Of a DNA stretch of 64,000 nt, positions 1 to 8,940 are shown in pieces. The DNA is taken from the NCBI RefSeq assembly GCF_049340185.1, contig NZ_JBMPPC010000001.1, forward strand, positions 248,001 to 312,000, in the 5' to 3' direction. Each line of letters opens with the position of its first letter. The first letter of the stretch is position 1. The notes under the pieces are model-generated. The model saw only the letters and a program-made list of their open reading frames with translations. It was not told where the DNA came from and searched no databases. Made by a program: the position numbers and the translations under genes. This DNA comes from Undibacterium sp049340185 (lineage in GTDB: Bacteria > Pseudomonadota > Gammaproteobacteria > Burkholderiales > Burkholderiaceae_D).

Positions 1-960
1 ATAAGACTTCACCATATCGGCTTCGCGTCCCAGATTCGTTTTTGCAGCATTCTCACGCATTTGTGGTAACACGGCACGCAGATAGGAGATCAGGCTGCGT
101 TGCATCGCTGCGGCTCTTGGCGGATCTGTCTCGATTAAATACTCGACGGATGCCAGCGTGTTAAAGAGGAAATGTGGCTCGACTTGTGCCTGCATCATCT
201 GCATCTGTGCCTCACTGACCTGACGTAATAAAGACTCCCGTTCTGCGGACAGATTGGCTTCTTTGGCTTTTTCTTCAGCGCGAACTTTGCCGCCCATTAA
301 CGCCTTCATTCCGAGAAGACCGAAGATCAAAAGCATGACAAAGTTCATAAACCATTTAGATGATTTCTTCTGGTAGCTTTTTACTTCTTCATCAGCCGCG
401 TCGGCAACAGCATCTTCAATGTCATTACTGATTTCCTGGGCAATGTCTGGCGGTAGTTTGATATGGATGTCATCCTGGCCTGCTTTGGGCATGTCTGGCA
501 TTGCCGGAGGGCTTGGTGGTGAGGTCGGATTGGATGCATTGGGTGGCTCAGGTTGTGCCGGCACTGCTGACGGAGCAGGTGGTGTGGAGGAGCTGCCCTC
601 TTTCAGAACACGGATGCCATTTTCATCAATTTCGATCTGCTTGCCACCACCATCGGTCTTATTTTTGCGGATATGAATCCCGGTGCCGTCGATCTCAATA
701 TTCGTATCGCCATCGTTGATACTTTTTGTTTTGCTTGCTTTTTTCGCAGCTTTTTTATTGGTGACAATGACGCCATCGTCTGAGTTCAGAATATTGTCCT
801 GAAAGATGGAGCCAGCAATCATCATGATTAACGCGAATAGAAAAAATTTCCACCAGGATAAGGTTGTCACCCAGGCAGCGGTCTTGTCAAACGCTTTACT
901 TAACCAATGCAAGAATGCAGTGATAAGTTCTTTGATGGTTTGGGTCGCGTTGGGATTCAT
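1..960 (-). CDS. LytS/YehU-type sensor histidine kinase, C-terminus cut by window edge
   Basis: The frame is open from an ATG at 960-958 (minus strand) to the window edge, 320 codons, with no stop seen. Residues about 36-53 form a first membrane segment and about 203-222 a second. Between them lies a 150-residue loop with two copies of an I-E-I-D-x-x-G-I-x-(I/V) strand motif (around residues 88-97 and 109-118), then a Pro-rich linker. After the second membrane segment comes a Glu/Gln-rich coiled stretch and the His_kinase (PF06580) signature EPHFLFNTL; H263 is the expected phosphate acceptor. The ATPase domain should lie outside the window. In this family the partner is usually a LytTR response regulator, which may lie further left. 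The specific signal is unknown; the loop is not a sensor domain I recognise. Confidence 0.85.
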   Translation of the reverse strand, partial: MNPNATQTIKELITAFLHWLSKAFDKTAAWVTTLSWWKFFLFALIMMIAGSIFQDNILNSDDGVIVTNKKAAKKASKTKSINDGDTNIEIDGTGIHIRKNKTDGGGKQIEIDENGIRVLKEGSSSTPPAPSAVPAQPEPPNASNPTSPPSPPAMPDMPKAGQDDIHIKLPPDIAQEISNDIEDAVADAADEEVKSYQKKSSKWFMNFVMLLIFGLLGMKALMGGKVRAEEKAKEANLSAERESLLRQVSEAQMQMMQAQVEPHFLFNTLASVEYLIETDPPRAAAMQRSLISYLRAVLPQMRENAAKTNLGREADMVKSY

Positions 961-1333
961 GATGAGGCTTTCTGATAATGATTTACTTTTTTTGCTTTGC
1001 CAATCAAGTTGAGATCAGGCATTGCATACTGTTTTGCGGCATGTTGTCACTCTAAAGAAATAGAGTGGCGATTACCATCAGCATGCGACAGTCTGCAAAA
1101 TCGGGGGAATAGAAATGGAAAATTCCATTCTGGTATGCAAATGAAAATACAGGCGAAAACACAGATGAAGGCGCAGATAAAATATAGCTCTTGGCCCTTA
1201 GACTTTTTTATGACGGTGAGTTATGGTGAAATAAGCCATTTTATGGCTACACAATTCATTTGTGTGCAATATGATAAAAATGACACATGTACTGGCTTCA
1301 GCCATCACATATGCCATTTTTAAATTCGGGAAA
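961..1333. other. Intergenic region with no convincing gene
   Basis: This 373-base stretch separates the kinase start (960) from the stop of the upstream GGDEF/EAL gene (1334); both genes read on the minus strand. Plus-strand open frames here are short and overlap the kinase promoter side. It is AT-rich toward 1130-1320 and probably holds the kinase promoter. I see no clear terminator hairpin with a T-run. Confidence 0.5.
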
Positions 1334-3580
1334 TTAATTACTCTTGAGTTGCCGCTTATTTTCCAACCAGGGGTGCAAGTCTTCTCTGGTCATTGGTTTG
1401 GCATACAGATAGCCTTGCGCTAAATGGCAGCCGAATGAGAGCAGCGTCTGCGCTTGCATCTCGCTCTCTACTCCTTCTGCGATGATGGCGATACCTAAGC
1501 TTTTGCCTAGTTGAACGACCATTTTGGCAATGCTGCCTTCGCCTGAGTCTTGTCTGATTTCATTGACAAAAGCACGGTCAATTTTCAGTTTGTCGATATC
1601 GAGTTTTTGTAAATGGCTCAGTGAAGAGAATCCTGTACCAAAATCATCAATCGAAATCTTAATGCCCAGTTGTTTAATCTGATGCAGCGTTTTGATTAGC
1701 AGTTCCGGGTCCTTCATTGCCATCGATTCGGTGATTTCCAACTCAATCGATTCTGGCGGTGCCTGAGTATCTAGCAAGGCGCTGTTGAGGGATTGCATAA
1801 ACAGCGGATGAGAGAATTGTGCCTGGGAGACGTTAATCGCCATCTGAAAGTCGTTATACCCCAAGCTGCGCAAATGAACTAATTCGCGGCATGCCGTGCG
1901 CAGTACCCATTCCCCGATGTCAACGATCAGGCCAGAATATTCGGCGATAGGAATAAATAAATCGGGCGGAACAAATTTGCCTTCCTCGGTTTTCCAGCGG
2001 AGCAGGGCTTCTGCGCCGACTACCTGTCCATTTGACATGTCAATTTGTGGCTGGAACACCAGAAACAATTTTTCATTTTCAAATGCTGCGCGCAAAGCGT
2101 GCATCAGGCGCACACGTTCACGTATTTCCACGCCCATATCTCGTGTGAAGTAGACGAAGCTACCACGCTGATGTGTTTTTGCACGCTTGAGTGCAATGTT
2201 GGTGTCTTTGAGGGCTTCGGACCCGTCACCATCGTAGTCAGATAGTTCAACTAAGCCGATGGTTGCCGATAATTGGACATCCTGTCGATCGACCTGAAAG
2301 GGTGGCGTAAACAAGGTCAGGATCGCTTGCGGACACACCATTTCTTCGTCACCCAGTAGCGCAAAAGTATCGCTGCCCACGCGGGCAAGCTGACAATCTT
2401 CGCCAAAATGTTTGACCAGACGCTGGGCGACAGCGCACAGCAGCATGTCACCGAACTGATGGCCTAGGGCGTCGTTGGTTTCGGCGAAATGATCGATGTC
2501 AATCAATGACAGGGCACTATGTTTTTTGAGCGGCGATTGCAGAGTTTCATTTAATGTCTGCAATAATTTGAGCCGGTTTGCCAGACTGGTGAGCGGGTCA
2601 TAAAACGCATAGCTGTGTAACCGCGAGGTCAGCATGACGTTATCCAGACCAACCGAGACATTATTGCAAAAGACCTCGAGCAGACGTTTGTCCATCTCGC
2701 TCAGGTTCAGTCCAATATTCAGGTAGACCGTCAGGTCGCGATCTGCAACATTGCTGAAGTACAGTGTTGTTGATTCAGCCTCGTATAAATTACAGCGCTC
2801 CTGCATTGACCTTTGTACGATCGCATTCGCTTTCTCATCGACGACATCGCTGACCGGATGATCGATCAGGTGTTGGAACGAGTGCGTCGCGGCGATGATT
2901 TTAAGTTCTTTATCTCCGTCGACACCTTGCTGTGAACAGACAAAGCCTTCTGCCTGATTGCCAAGCAGACCTGAGATTTGGGTGAGCACGCCTGAGGCAA
3001 AATTCTGCAAACCACGTAATGCCATCAGCTCAGTGCTGGCGTTGATAATCAGTTCAAGTCCGCGACGGCTGGCGCTGATCGCGCAAATTTGTTCGTAGGA
3101 GCGGATGGCGGATGTGACTGCAGTGTAGAGTTTGGTACGGGTTAGTTCAGATTTGGTTTTGTAGTCGTTGATGTCGTAATCACGAATAGCGTCTATCTCA
3201 GGGGCGTAGCCTGGCTGGCCTGTGCGCAGGATAATACGTACATCGGCGAGTCCCAGTGTCTTGCGTATGTGGCTGACGAGCTGGAGTCCCGCATCTTCTT
3301 GCTCCATCACGACATCTAGCAGAATGATCGCTATATCTGTTTCGTGTTGCAGTATGTCGCGTGCCTCGGCAGCTGAATACGCATGTAAGAAACTTAGCGG
3401 ACGATGCTGGATCTCCAGGCTACCTAAGGCAAACGTTGTTGCTGAATGTACATCCGGATCATCGTCGATGATCATGATTCGCCACGTTGGGTGAAGCTTG
3501 GTCACTGTCGAAGCGTCACTTGCCTCTGGTTCATCCAGAAAGACCAGATCATCTTCGGAAGAGTGGATCATTGCATTCAT
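1334..3580 (-). CDS. Response regulator with DUF3369, degenerate GGDEF and EAL domains
   Basis: 748 aa. An N-terminal receiver domain (about 33-165) has acidic pocket residues DDD at 39-41 and phospho-acceptor D89 in ILLDV. A DUF3369 region (about 180-330) follows, as in many proteobacterial receiver-GGDEF/EAL proteins. The GGDEF domain (about 340-480) has RVGSDTF where active cyclases have GGDEF, so diguanylate cyclase activity is unlikely. The EAL domain (about 495-740) keeps EALLRW, INVSQAQF, the LEITES Glu, DDFGTGFSSL and IAEGVE, so cyclic-di-GMP phosphodiesterase activity is likely. The first of two close ATGs was chosen because a GGAG lies about 11 bases before it. There is no obvious cognate kinase next to it apart from the LytS-type kinase downstream. 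Confidence 0.9.
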   Translation of the reverse strand: MNAMIHSSEDDLVFLDEPEASDASTVTKLHPTWRIMIIDDDPDVHSATTFALGSLEIQHRPLSFLHAYSAAEARDILQHETDIAIILLDVVMEQEDAGLQLVSHIRKTLGLADVRIILRTGQPGYAPEIDAIRDYDINDYKTKSELTRTKLYTAVTSAIRSYEQICAISASRRGLELIINASTELMALRGLQNFASGVLTQISGLLGNQAEGFVCSQQGVDGDKELKIIAATHSFQHLIDHPVSDVVDEKANAIVQRSMQERCNLYEAESTTLYFSNVADRDLTVYLNIGLNLSEMDKRLLEVFCNNVSVGLDNVMLTSRLHSYAFYDPLTSLANRLKLLQTLNETLQSPLKKHSALSLIDIDHFAETNDALGHQFGDMLLCAVAQRLVKHFGEDCQLARVGSDTFALLGDEEMVCPQAILTLFTPPFQVDRQDVQLSATIGLVELSDYDGDGSEALKDTNIALKRAKTHQRGSFVYFTRDMGVEIRERVRLMHALRAAFENEKLFLVFQPQIDMSNGQVVGAEALLRWKTEEGKFVPPDLFIPIAEYSGLIVDIGEWVLRTACRELVHLRSLGYNDFQMAINVSQAQFSHPLFMQSLNSALLDTQAPPESIELEITESMAMKDPELLIKTLHQIKQLGIKISIDDFGTGFSSLSHLQKLDIDKLKIDRAFVNEIRQDSGEGSIAKMVVQLGKSLGIAIIAEGVESEMQAQTLLSFGCHLAQGYLYAKPMTREDLHPWLENKRQLKSN

Positions 3581-3884
3581 CTGAGAAGCGACTCCAAGAA
3601 TGGATTTATATTTTGACTACAAATCTTAACGATTATGTTTGTATGGAACTATCGCATTAAATTTACAAACAGCCAAGTCACAAATGCTCTGTGTACTCAG
3701 TATAAAACAAGAAAACTTAATAAATCGCAGTTTGTCTCTATAAAAACTGATTTTGTCGGGGTCACTAGGTGTTTTGTGGCTGTTTTTTGATGTTTTGGAT
3801 GGGTCTGTTTCAGGGATTTTGTCCGGTTAATGGGGGATCGCTGTTAAAATTGCGTCAATCCTGAATAAAATTTTGCAGAACACT
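3581..3884. promoter_or_regulatory. Divergent promoter region between the GGDEF/EAL gene and aroC
   Basis: A 304-base AT-rich region between two divergently read genes. It must carry both promoters. I could not pick out a convincing -35/-10 pair or an operator, and no small open frame looks real. Confidence 0.5.
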
Positions 3885-4973
3885 ATGTCCGGTAATACTT
3901 TTGGAACTTTATTTACTGTAACCACATTTGGCGAGTCTCACGGACCAGCGATTGGTTGTGTCATTGATGGTTGTCCTCCGGGTCTAGAGTTGTCTGAGCT
4001 GGATATTCAGCCGGAACTGGATCGTCGCAAACCTGGTACCTCGCGTCATGTCACGCAAAGACAGGAGCCGGATACTGTAGAAATCCTGTCGGGTGTATAT
4101 CAAGGCAAAACAACGGGGACGCCGATTGCTTTGCTAATCCGTAACCAGGATCAGCGTAGTAAGGACTATGGCAATATCACCGAAACCTTTCGCCCGGGAC
4201 ATGCTGATTTTACCTATTGGAACAAATACGGCATTCGTGATCCGCGCGGTGGTGGCCGTTCCTCTGCACGTTTGACTGCGCCTGTTGTCGGTGCCGCCGC
4301 GATTGCCAAAAAATGGTTGCATCAGCAATATGGCACTACGTTTAAGGGTGGCATGAGTCAGTTGGGCGATATCGTGATTCCCTTCCAGTCCTGGGATCAT
4401 GTGCCTAAAAATCCATTTTTTGCACCAAACAATGATGTGGCGTTGATTACCCAGCTTGAGGATTATATGGATACGCTACGTAAAGACGGAGACTCTATCG
4501 GCGCGCGTATCGATGTGGTCGCGAGTGGTGTGCCAGTTGGTTTGGGTGAGCCTATCTATGACAAGCTGGATGCCGAGATTGCCTATGCCATGATGGGGAT
4601 TAATGCGGTCAAGGGTGTAGAAATCGGCGCTGGATTTCAATGCGTCGCTCAGCGCGGTTCCGAACATGGCGATGAGTTAACGCCGGAAGGTTTTGTTGGC
4701 AATAATGCCGGTGGCGTCTTAGGTGGGATTTCAACGGGGCAAGACATTACTGTGTCGATCGCGATCAAGCCTACTTCCTCTATCAGGACCCCGCGCCGAT
4801 CAGTTGATAAGGACGGCAATCCTGTGATGGTGGAAACCTTTGGTCGTCACGATCCATGTGTCGGTATTCGCGCCACGCCGATCGCTGAGGCCATGCTGGC
4901 ATTAGTGCTGATGGATCACGCCTTGAGGCACAGGGCGCAATGCGGTGATGTGCAAGTCACCGCTTTTAAATAG
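3885..4973 (+). CDS. aroC: Chorismate synthase
   Basis: 362 aa from ATG 3885; a TTG 12 bases upstream is in frame, but the family normally starts MSGNTFG. It converts 5-enolpyruvylshikimate-3-phosphate to chorismate, the last shikimate step, with reduced FMN as cofactor. Visible family signatures are the N-terminal TFGESHG, the central RDPRGGGRSSAR and the C-terminal DPCVGIRA. Length matches the family (about 350-366 aa). It appears monocistronic: upstream is the divergent regulator and downstream 600 bases without a gene. No strong ribosome-binding site precedes the ATG. Confidence 0.97.
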   Translation: MSGNTFGTLFTVTTFGESHGPAIGCVIDGCPPGLELSELDIQPELDRRKPGTSRHVTQRQEPDTVEILSGVYQGKTTGTPIALLIRNQDQRSKDYGNITETFRPGHADFTYWNKYGIRDPRGGGRSSARLTAPVVGAAAIAKKWLHQQYGTTFKGGMSQLGDIVIPFQSWDHVPKNPFFAPNNDVALITQLEDYMDTLRKDGDSIGARIDVVASGVPVGLGEPIYDKLDAEIAYAMMGINAVKGVEIGAGFQCVAQRGSEHGDELTPEGFVGNNAGGVLGGISTGQDITVSIAIKPTSSIRTPRRSVDKDGNPVMVETFGRHDPCVGIRATPIAEAMLALVLMDHALRHRAQCGDVQVTAFK

Positions 4974-5600
4974 AAAAATATGAAATAAGGGGAGTATGTT
5001 TAAAAACACCTTCAATTGCGCTGTTCTTTATTGGTGTTGAAATATATACTTACCCTGAGTATGTTTAATTTTCCGCAGGTTTGTCCAGGACGCATTGTTT
5101 TATCTCGATGCGCCTGCTTCGCCAAATAAAATAGGGGAATTTTTCTGATTCCCTTGATTTTTCCAACAAAAATTTTGATTTAAGTCGCTATTCGGGTTTT
5201 TTATATTGAAACTTGGATGCCTTAAATTGATGCGTGATACGGTTCTGCAATGCACAATTGTGGCATAATCAGACGCAAATCTTGCATAAGAGTCTCCCGG
5301 ACTCGGTCTTCAAGGCCACAAAATCACTTGCGTGGTGCACGATTGATCGGTTTTGCTGCATAGTCATCCGACAGCGCTGTGTAAATTCGCTCATTCATCA
5401 CGCTTGATTCTTTGTGTTCGTTTAGCTGTTGCTCAAACCAGATTAAGCGAATCGATGTCCGGCATCCCTCTGTGCATGTGTTGTGTCTCTGGTGATCAAT
5501 TCTTGGCCTATTTCTGCCGTTTGTTCATTTTGTTTGCACAGCATACGGTTTCGTTCTTCATCACTTATCGCTTTTTAAATCATTGCGCAGGCTTTAGATC
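4974..5600. other. Long intergenic region between aroC and leuC
   Basis: 627 bases. A weak hairpin with T-rich tail at about 5133-5163 (GGGAAT / ATTCCC) could end aroC transcription. The rest is AT-rich and probably includes the leuC promoter and a long 5' leader; a CATAAT at about 5262-5267 could be a -10 element. An open frame starting at 5353 runs into leuC in another frame and looks spurious (Cys/Phe-rich, no ribosome-binding site). I found no leader peptide with a run of leucine codons and no recognisable riboswitch. Confidence 0.45.
5133..5163 (+). terminator. Weak terminator-like hairpin after aroC
   Basis: GGGAAT (5135-5140) pairs with ATTCCC (5148-5153) and is followed by a T-rich stretch. 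It lies about 160 bases after the aroC stop. The stem is short, so this is tentative. Confidence 0.35.
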
Positions 5601-7004
5601 ATGCTTAAAACGCTTTACGACAAACTGTGGGAGTCCCACGTAGTTCATGCCGACGACGATGGTACGGCCATCTTGTATATAGACCGTCATTTACTGCATG
5701 AAGTTACCAGCCCGCAGGCTTTTGAGGGGCTCAAACTGGCGGGGCGCCAGCCTTGGCGTTTGTCCGCGAATTTAGTCGTCGCAGATCACAATGTGCCAAC
5801 GACGAATCGTATTAACGGTATTGACGATCCTACCTCGCGTTTGCAAGTAGAGACGCTGGATGCTAATGCAAAGCAATACGGACTGACTTATTTCGGTATG
5901 AACGATAAGCGTCAGGGTATTGTGCACGTCATCGGACCGGAGCAGGGTGCCACTTTGCCCGGTATGACGGTTGTCTGTGGCGATTCACACACCTCGACTC
6001 ATGGTGCGTTTGCCTGCCTGGCGCATGGCATTGGTACGTCCGAAGTCGAGCATGTATTGGCCACGCAAACACTGATTGCTAAAAAGTCCAAAGCCATGCT
6101 GATTCAGGTGGACGGTGCAATGCCAGCAGGCGTTACCGCAAAGGATATTGTGCTGGCCGTCATCGGCAAAATTGGCACGGCCGGTGGTACCGGTTATGCG
6201 ATTGAGTTTGCTGGCTCAACAATACGCAGTCTGTCGATGGAAGGTCGTATGACCGTATGCAATATGGCTATCGAGGCAGGTGCCCGTGCAGGAATGATCG
6301 CGGTCGATCAGACCACGATTGAGTATGTAAAAGGCCGTCCGTTTTCGCCGGTCGGCCCGCACTGGGATACCGCTGTCGCTTATTGGAATACCTTGCACAC
6401 TGATGCCGGTGCAAAATTTGACATGGTTGTGACACTGAATGCTGCCGAGATCAAGCCACAAGTTACTTGGGGTACATCCCCAGAGATGGTGGTCAGTATC
6501 GATGCTCGCGTACCAGATCCAGATCAGGAAAAAGATGCTGTTAAACGCGATGCAATGGAAAAGGCTTTGGTCTACATGGCATTGAAGCCGAATACGCCAA
6601 TTGAAGATATCCGTATCGACAAAGTATTTATCGGTTCTTGCACTAATTCACGTATCGAAGATTTGCGCGCTGCTGCAGCTGTGGTGCGCGGCAAATTCCG
6701 TGCGTCGAACGTCAAGCTGGCGATGGTGGTGCCAGGCTCTGGTCTCGTCAAAGATCAGGCTGAGCGAGAAGGTCTGGATAAAATTTTCCGTGATGCAGGT
6801 TTTGAATGGCGTGAGCCAGGTTGCTCGATGTGCTTGGCTATGAATGCAGATCGCTTGGAGCCGGGTGAGCGTTGCGCCTCCACATCCAATCGCAATTTTG
6901 AAGGTCGTCAGGGGCAGGGCGGCCGTACTCATCTGGTGTCTCCTGCGATGGCTGCTGCGGCAGGTATTGCTGGTCATTTTGTTGATGTCCGCGCTTTGCG
7001 CTAA
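5601..7004 (+). CDS. leuC: 3-isopropylmalate dehydratase large subunit
   Basis: 467 aa, full family length. With LeuD it isomerises 2-isopropylmalate to 3-isopropylmalate in leucine synthesis. It is an aconitase-fold [4Fe-4S] enzyme: cluster cysteines are seen in SCTNSRIEDL and in CSMCLAMN. Substrate-binding motifs VVCGDSHTSTHGAF and GTSEVEHVLATQ are intact. It begins the leuC / lipoprotein / leuD / leuB / asd run, all on one strand with short gaps, which argues for one operon. The preceding 600-base region probably carries the promoter. Confidence 0.97.
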   Translation: MLKTLYDKLWESHVVHADDDGTAILYIDRHLLHEVTSPQAFEGLKLAGRQPWRLSANLVVADHNVPTTNRINGIDDPTSRLQVETLDANAKQYGLTYFGMNDKRQGIVHVIGPEQGATLPGMTVVCGDSHTSTHGAFACLAHGIGTSEVEHVLATQTLIAKKSKAMLIQVDGAMPAGVTAKDIVLAVIGKIGTAGGTGYAIEFAGSTIRSLSMEGRMTVCNMAIEAGARAGMIAVDQTTIEYVKGRPFSPVGPHWDTAVAYWNTLHTDAGAKFDMVVTLNAAEIKPQVTWGTSPEMVVSIDARVPDPDQEKDAVKRDAMEKALVYMALKPNTPIEDIRIDKVFIGSCTNSRIEDLRAAAAVVRGKFRASNVKLAMVVPGSGLVKDQAEREGLDKIFRDAGFEWREPGCSMCLAMNADRLEPGERCASTSNRNFEGRQGQGGRTHLVSPAMAAAAGIAGHFVDVRALR

Positions 7005-7025
7005 TTTTTATTTGAAGGAATTAAC

Positions 7026-7148
7026 ATGAAAAAATTATTTACTTTGGCTATCTGCGTGTTTGTTCTGGCTGCTTGCAATACCGTGCAAGGCATTGGTAAA
7101 GACGTCAAAAAAGCAGGCGAAGTGGTTGAAGGTGCTGGTAAAAAATAA
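7026..7148 (+). CDS. Entericidin A/B family small lipoprotein
   Basis: 40 aa, from ATG 7026 to TAA 7146-7148. GAAGGA about 8 bases upstream is a good ribosome-binding site. A short basic start, a hydrophobic stretch and a lipobox LAAC (Cys17-18 region) mark it as a membrane-anchored lipoprotein, and the mature part (NTVQGIGKDVKKAGE) matches the entericidin pattern (PF08085). It lies 21 bases after leuC and its stop is 2 bases before the leuD ATG, so it is co-transcribed with the leucine genes. Its role there is not known to me; entericidins in enterobacteria form an antidote/toxin-like lipoprotein pair, but here there is only one. Confidence 0.88.
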   Translation: MKKLFTLAICVFVLAACNTVQGIGKDVKKAGEVVEGAGKK

Positions 7149-7150
7149 TC

Positions 7151-7798
7151 ATGGAAAAATTTACCGTTCTTGATGGTCTCGTTGCGCCTATGGATAGAGC
7201 CAATGTCGACACTGATGCCATCATTCCTAAGCAATTTTTAAAATCAATACAGCGTAGTGGTTTTGGACCTAACCTGTTTGATGAGTGGCGTTATCTCGAT
7301 CACGGTGAGCCCGGAATGGATAATTCCAAGCGCCCGTTAAATCCTGATTTTGTGTTGAATCAGGCGCGCTATCAAGGTGCTTCGATTCTGCTGACGCGTA
7401 AAAATTTTGGTTGTGGTTCTTCTCGTGAACACGCACCTTGGGCGTTGGATCAATATGGCTTTCGTGCGGTGATTGCGCCTAGTTTTGCGGACATTTTCTT
7501 TAATAACTGTTTTAAAAATGGCTTGCTGCCGATTGTTTTGAGCGAGTCGCAAGTTGATCAGTTATTTAACGAGGTCAAGGCTTTTCCCGGTTTTCGCCTG
7601 ATCGTGGATCTGGAAAAACAAGTCGTGACGACATCGAGCGGGAGTGTGAGTTACCCGTTTGACGTGGATACCTTCCGCAAATATTGTTTGCTCAATGGCC
7701 TTGATGACATCGGTTTGACCTTGCGTCAGGCCGACAAAATCCGCGCATTTGAAGAGCGTCATATCGCAATGCAACCCTGGTTGGCTAATACGATTTAA
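7151..7798 (+). CDS. leuD: 3-isopropylmalate dehydratase small subunit
   Basis: 215 aa, usual length. It is the swivel-domain partner of LeuC. The N-terminal MDRANVDTDAIIPKQFLK and the central NFGCGSSREHAPWAL motifs are diagnostic. The ATG follows the lipoprotein gene stop by 2 bases, suggesting translational coupling, and leuB starts 16 bases downstream. Confidence 0.97.
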   Translation: MEKFTVLDGLVAPMDRANVDTDAIIPKQFLKSIQRSGFGPNLFDEWRYLDHGEPGMDNSKRPLNPDFVLNQARYQGASILLTRKNFGCGSSREHAPWALDQYGFRAVIAPSFADIFFNNCFKNGLLPIVLSESQVDQLFNEVKAFPGFRLIVDLEKQVVTTSSGSVSYPFDVDTFRKYCLLNGLDDIGLTLRQADKIRAFEERHIAMQPWLANTI

Positions 7799-7814
7799 TT
7801 GAATTTGATAAAAC

Positions 7815-8885
7815 ATGAAAATAGCAATTTTGCCGGGTGACGGCATTGGCCCTGAGATTATCGAACAAGCGGTAAAAGTTTTGAATGTGCTGGGTGAGTC
7901 ATTTGAAATGGAAACAGCGCCAGTTGGTGGCGCCGGCTACGAAGCGAGCGGGCATCCTCTGCCAGAAGCAACGCTGAAGCTGGCGCTGGATGCGGATGCG
8001 GTGCTATTTGGCTCGGTCGGTGACTGGAAGTACGACACACTAGAGCGTGCGTTGCGCCCGGAGCAGGCGATTCTTGGCTTGCGTAAAAACTTGAATCTAT
8101 TCGCAAATCTGCGTCCAGCGATTTTATATCCTGAGCTTGCGGGCGCTTCGACTTTAAAACCTGAAGTAGTTTCTGGTTTGGATATATTGATTATCCGTGA
8201 ATTAACCGGTGATATTTATTTTGGGCAGCCGCGTGGCGTCAGAGAATGCCCGGATGGCCCGTTTAAAGGTCAGCGCGAAGGTTTCGATACCATGCGGTAC
8301 GCCGAGGGTGAAATTCGTCGTATCGCGCATGTCGCTTTTCAGGCAGCGCAAAAACGCTCTAAACGTCTGACCAGCGTGGACAAAGCGAACGTGCTGGAGA
8401 CTTTTCAGTTCTGGAAAGATATCGTGACCGACGTGCATAAAGAATATCCTGATGTGGCTCTGGATCATATGTATGTTGATAACGCCGCGATGCAACTGGT
8501 ACGCGCGCCGAAAAAATTCGATGTGATTGTGACTGGCAATATGTTTGGTGATATTTTGTCTGACGCGGCGGCAATGCTGACTGGTTCTATCGGCATGCTG
8601 CCATCCGCGTCTCTGGATGCAAATAATAAGGGCCTGTACGAGCCTTCCCACGGCTCTGCACCGGATATCGCCGGTAAGGGCGTGGCAAATCCTTTGGCAA
8701 CAATACTCTCTGCGGCCATGATGTTGCGTTTTTCTCTGGGTAAAGCTGAGCAGGCTGACCGTATTGAGAATGCCGTCAAGAAGGTATTGTCACAAGGCTT
8801 GCGTACACCGGATATTTATGAGGCAGGTACAACGAAAGTTGGTACCGTTGAAATGGGTAATGCGGTAGTAAGTGCGTTGACTTAG
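7815..8885 (+). CDS. leuB: 3-isopropylmalate dehydrogenase
   Basis: 356 aa. It oxidises and decarboxylates 3-isopropylmalate to 2-oxoisocaproate with NAD+. Seen motifs: LPGDGIGPEI at the N-terminus, the catalytic ELTGDIYFGQPRG segment, DKANVLE, YVDNAAMQLV and the NMFGDILSDAAAML metal/cofactor region, then EPSHGSAPDIAGKG for NAD binding. Third enzyme of the leucine operon; the asd start lies 55 bases downstream. Confidence 0.97.
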   Translation: MKIAILPGDGIGPEIIEQAVKVLNVLGESFEMETAPVGGAGYEASGHPLPEATLKLALDADAVLFGSVGDWKYDTLERALRPEQAILGLRKNLNLFANLRPAILYPELAGASTLKPEVVSGLDILIIRELTGDIYFGQPRGVRECPDGPFKGQREGFDTMRYAEGEIRRIAHVAFQAAQKRSKRLTSVDKANVLETFQFWKDIVTDVHKEYPDVALDHMYVDNAAMQLVRAPKKFDVIVTGNMFGDILSDAAAMLTGSIGMLPSASLDANNKGLYEPSHGSAPDIAGKGVANPLATILSAAMMLRFSLGKAEQADRIENAVKKVLSQGLRTPDIYEAGTTKVGTVEMGNAVVSALT

Positions 8886-8940
8886 AAAGTGTTTGGTATG
8901 TAAATCAGCAGGGATTGCCTGCAAATTTTAGGGAAAGACG

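Noticed and set aside
5353..5643. 96-codon open frame overlapping the leuC start
   Set aside because: No ribosome-binding site, Cys/Phe-rich product and overlap with leuC in another frame.
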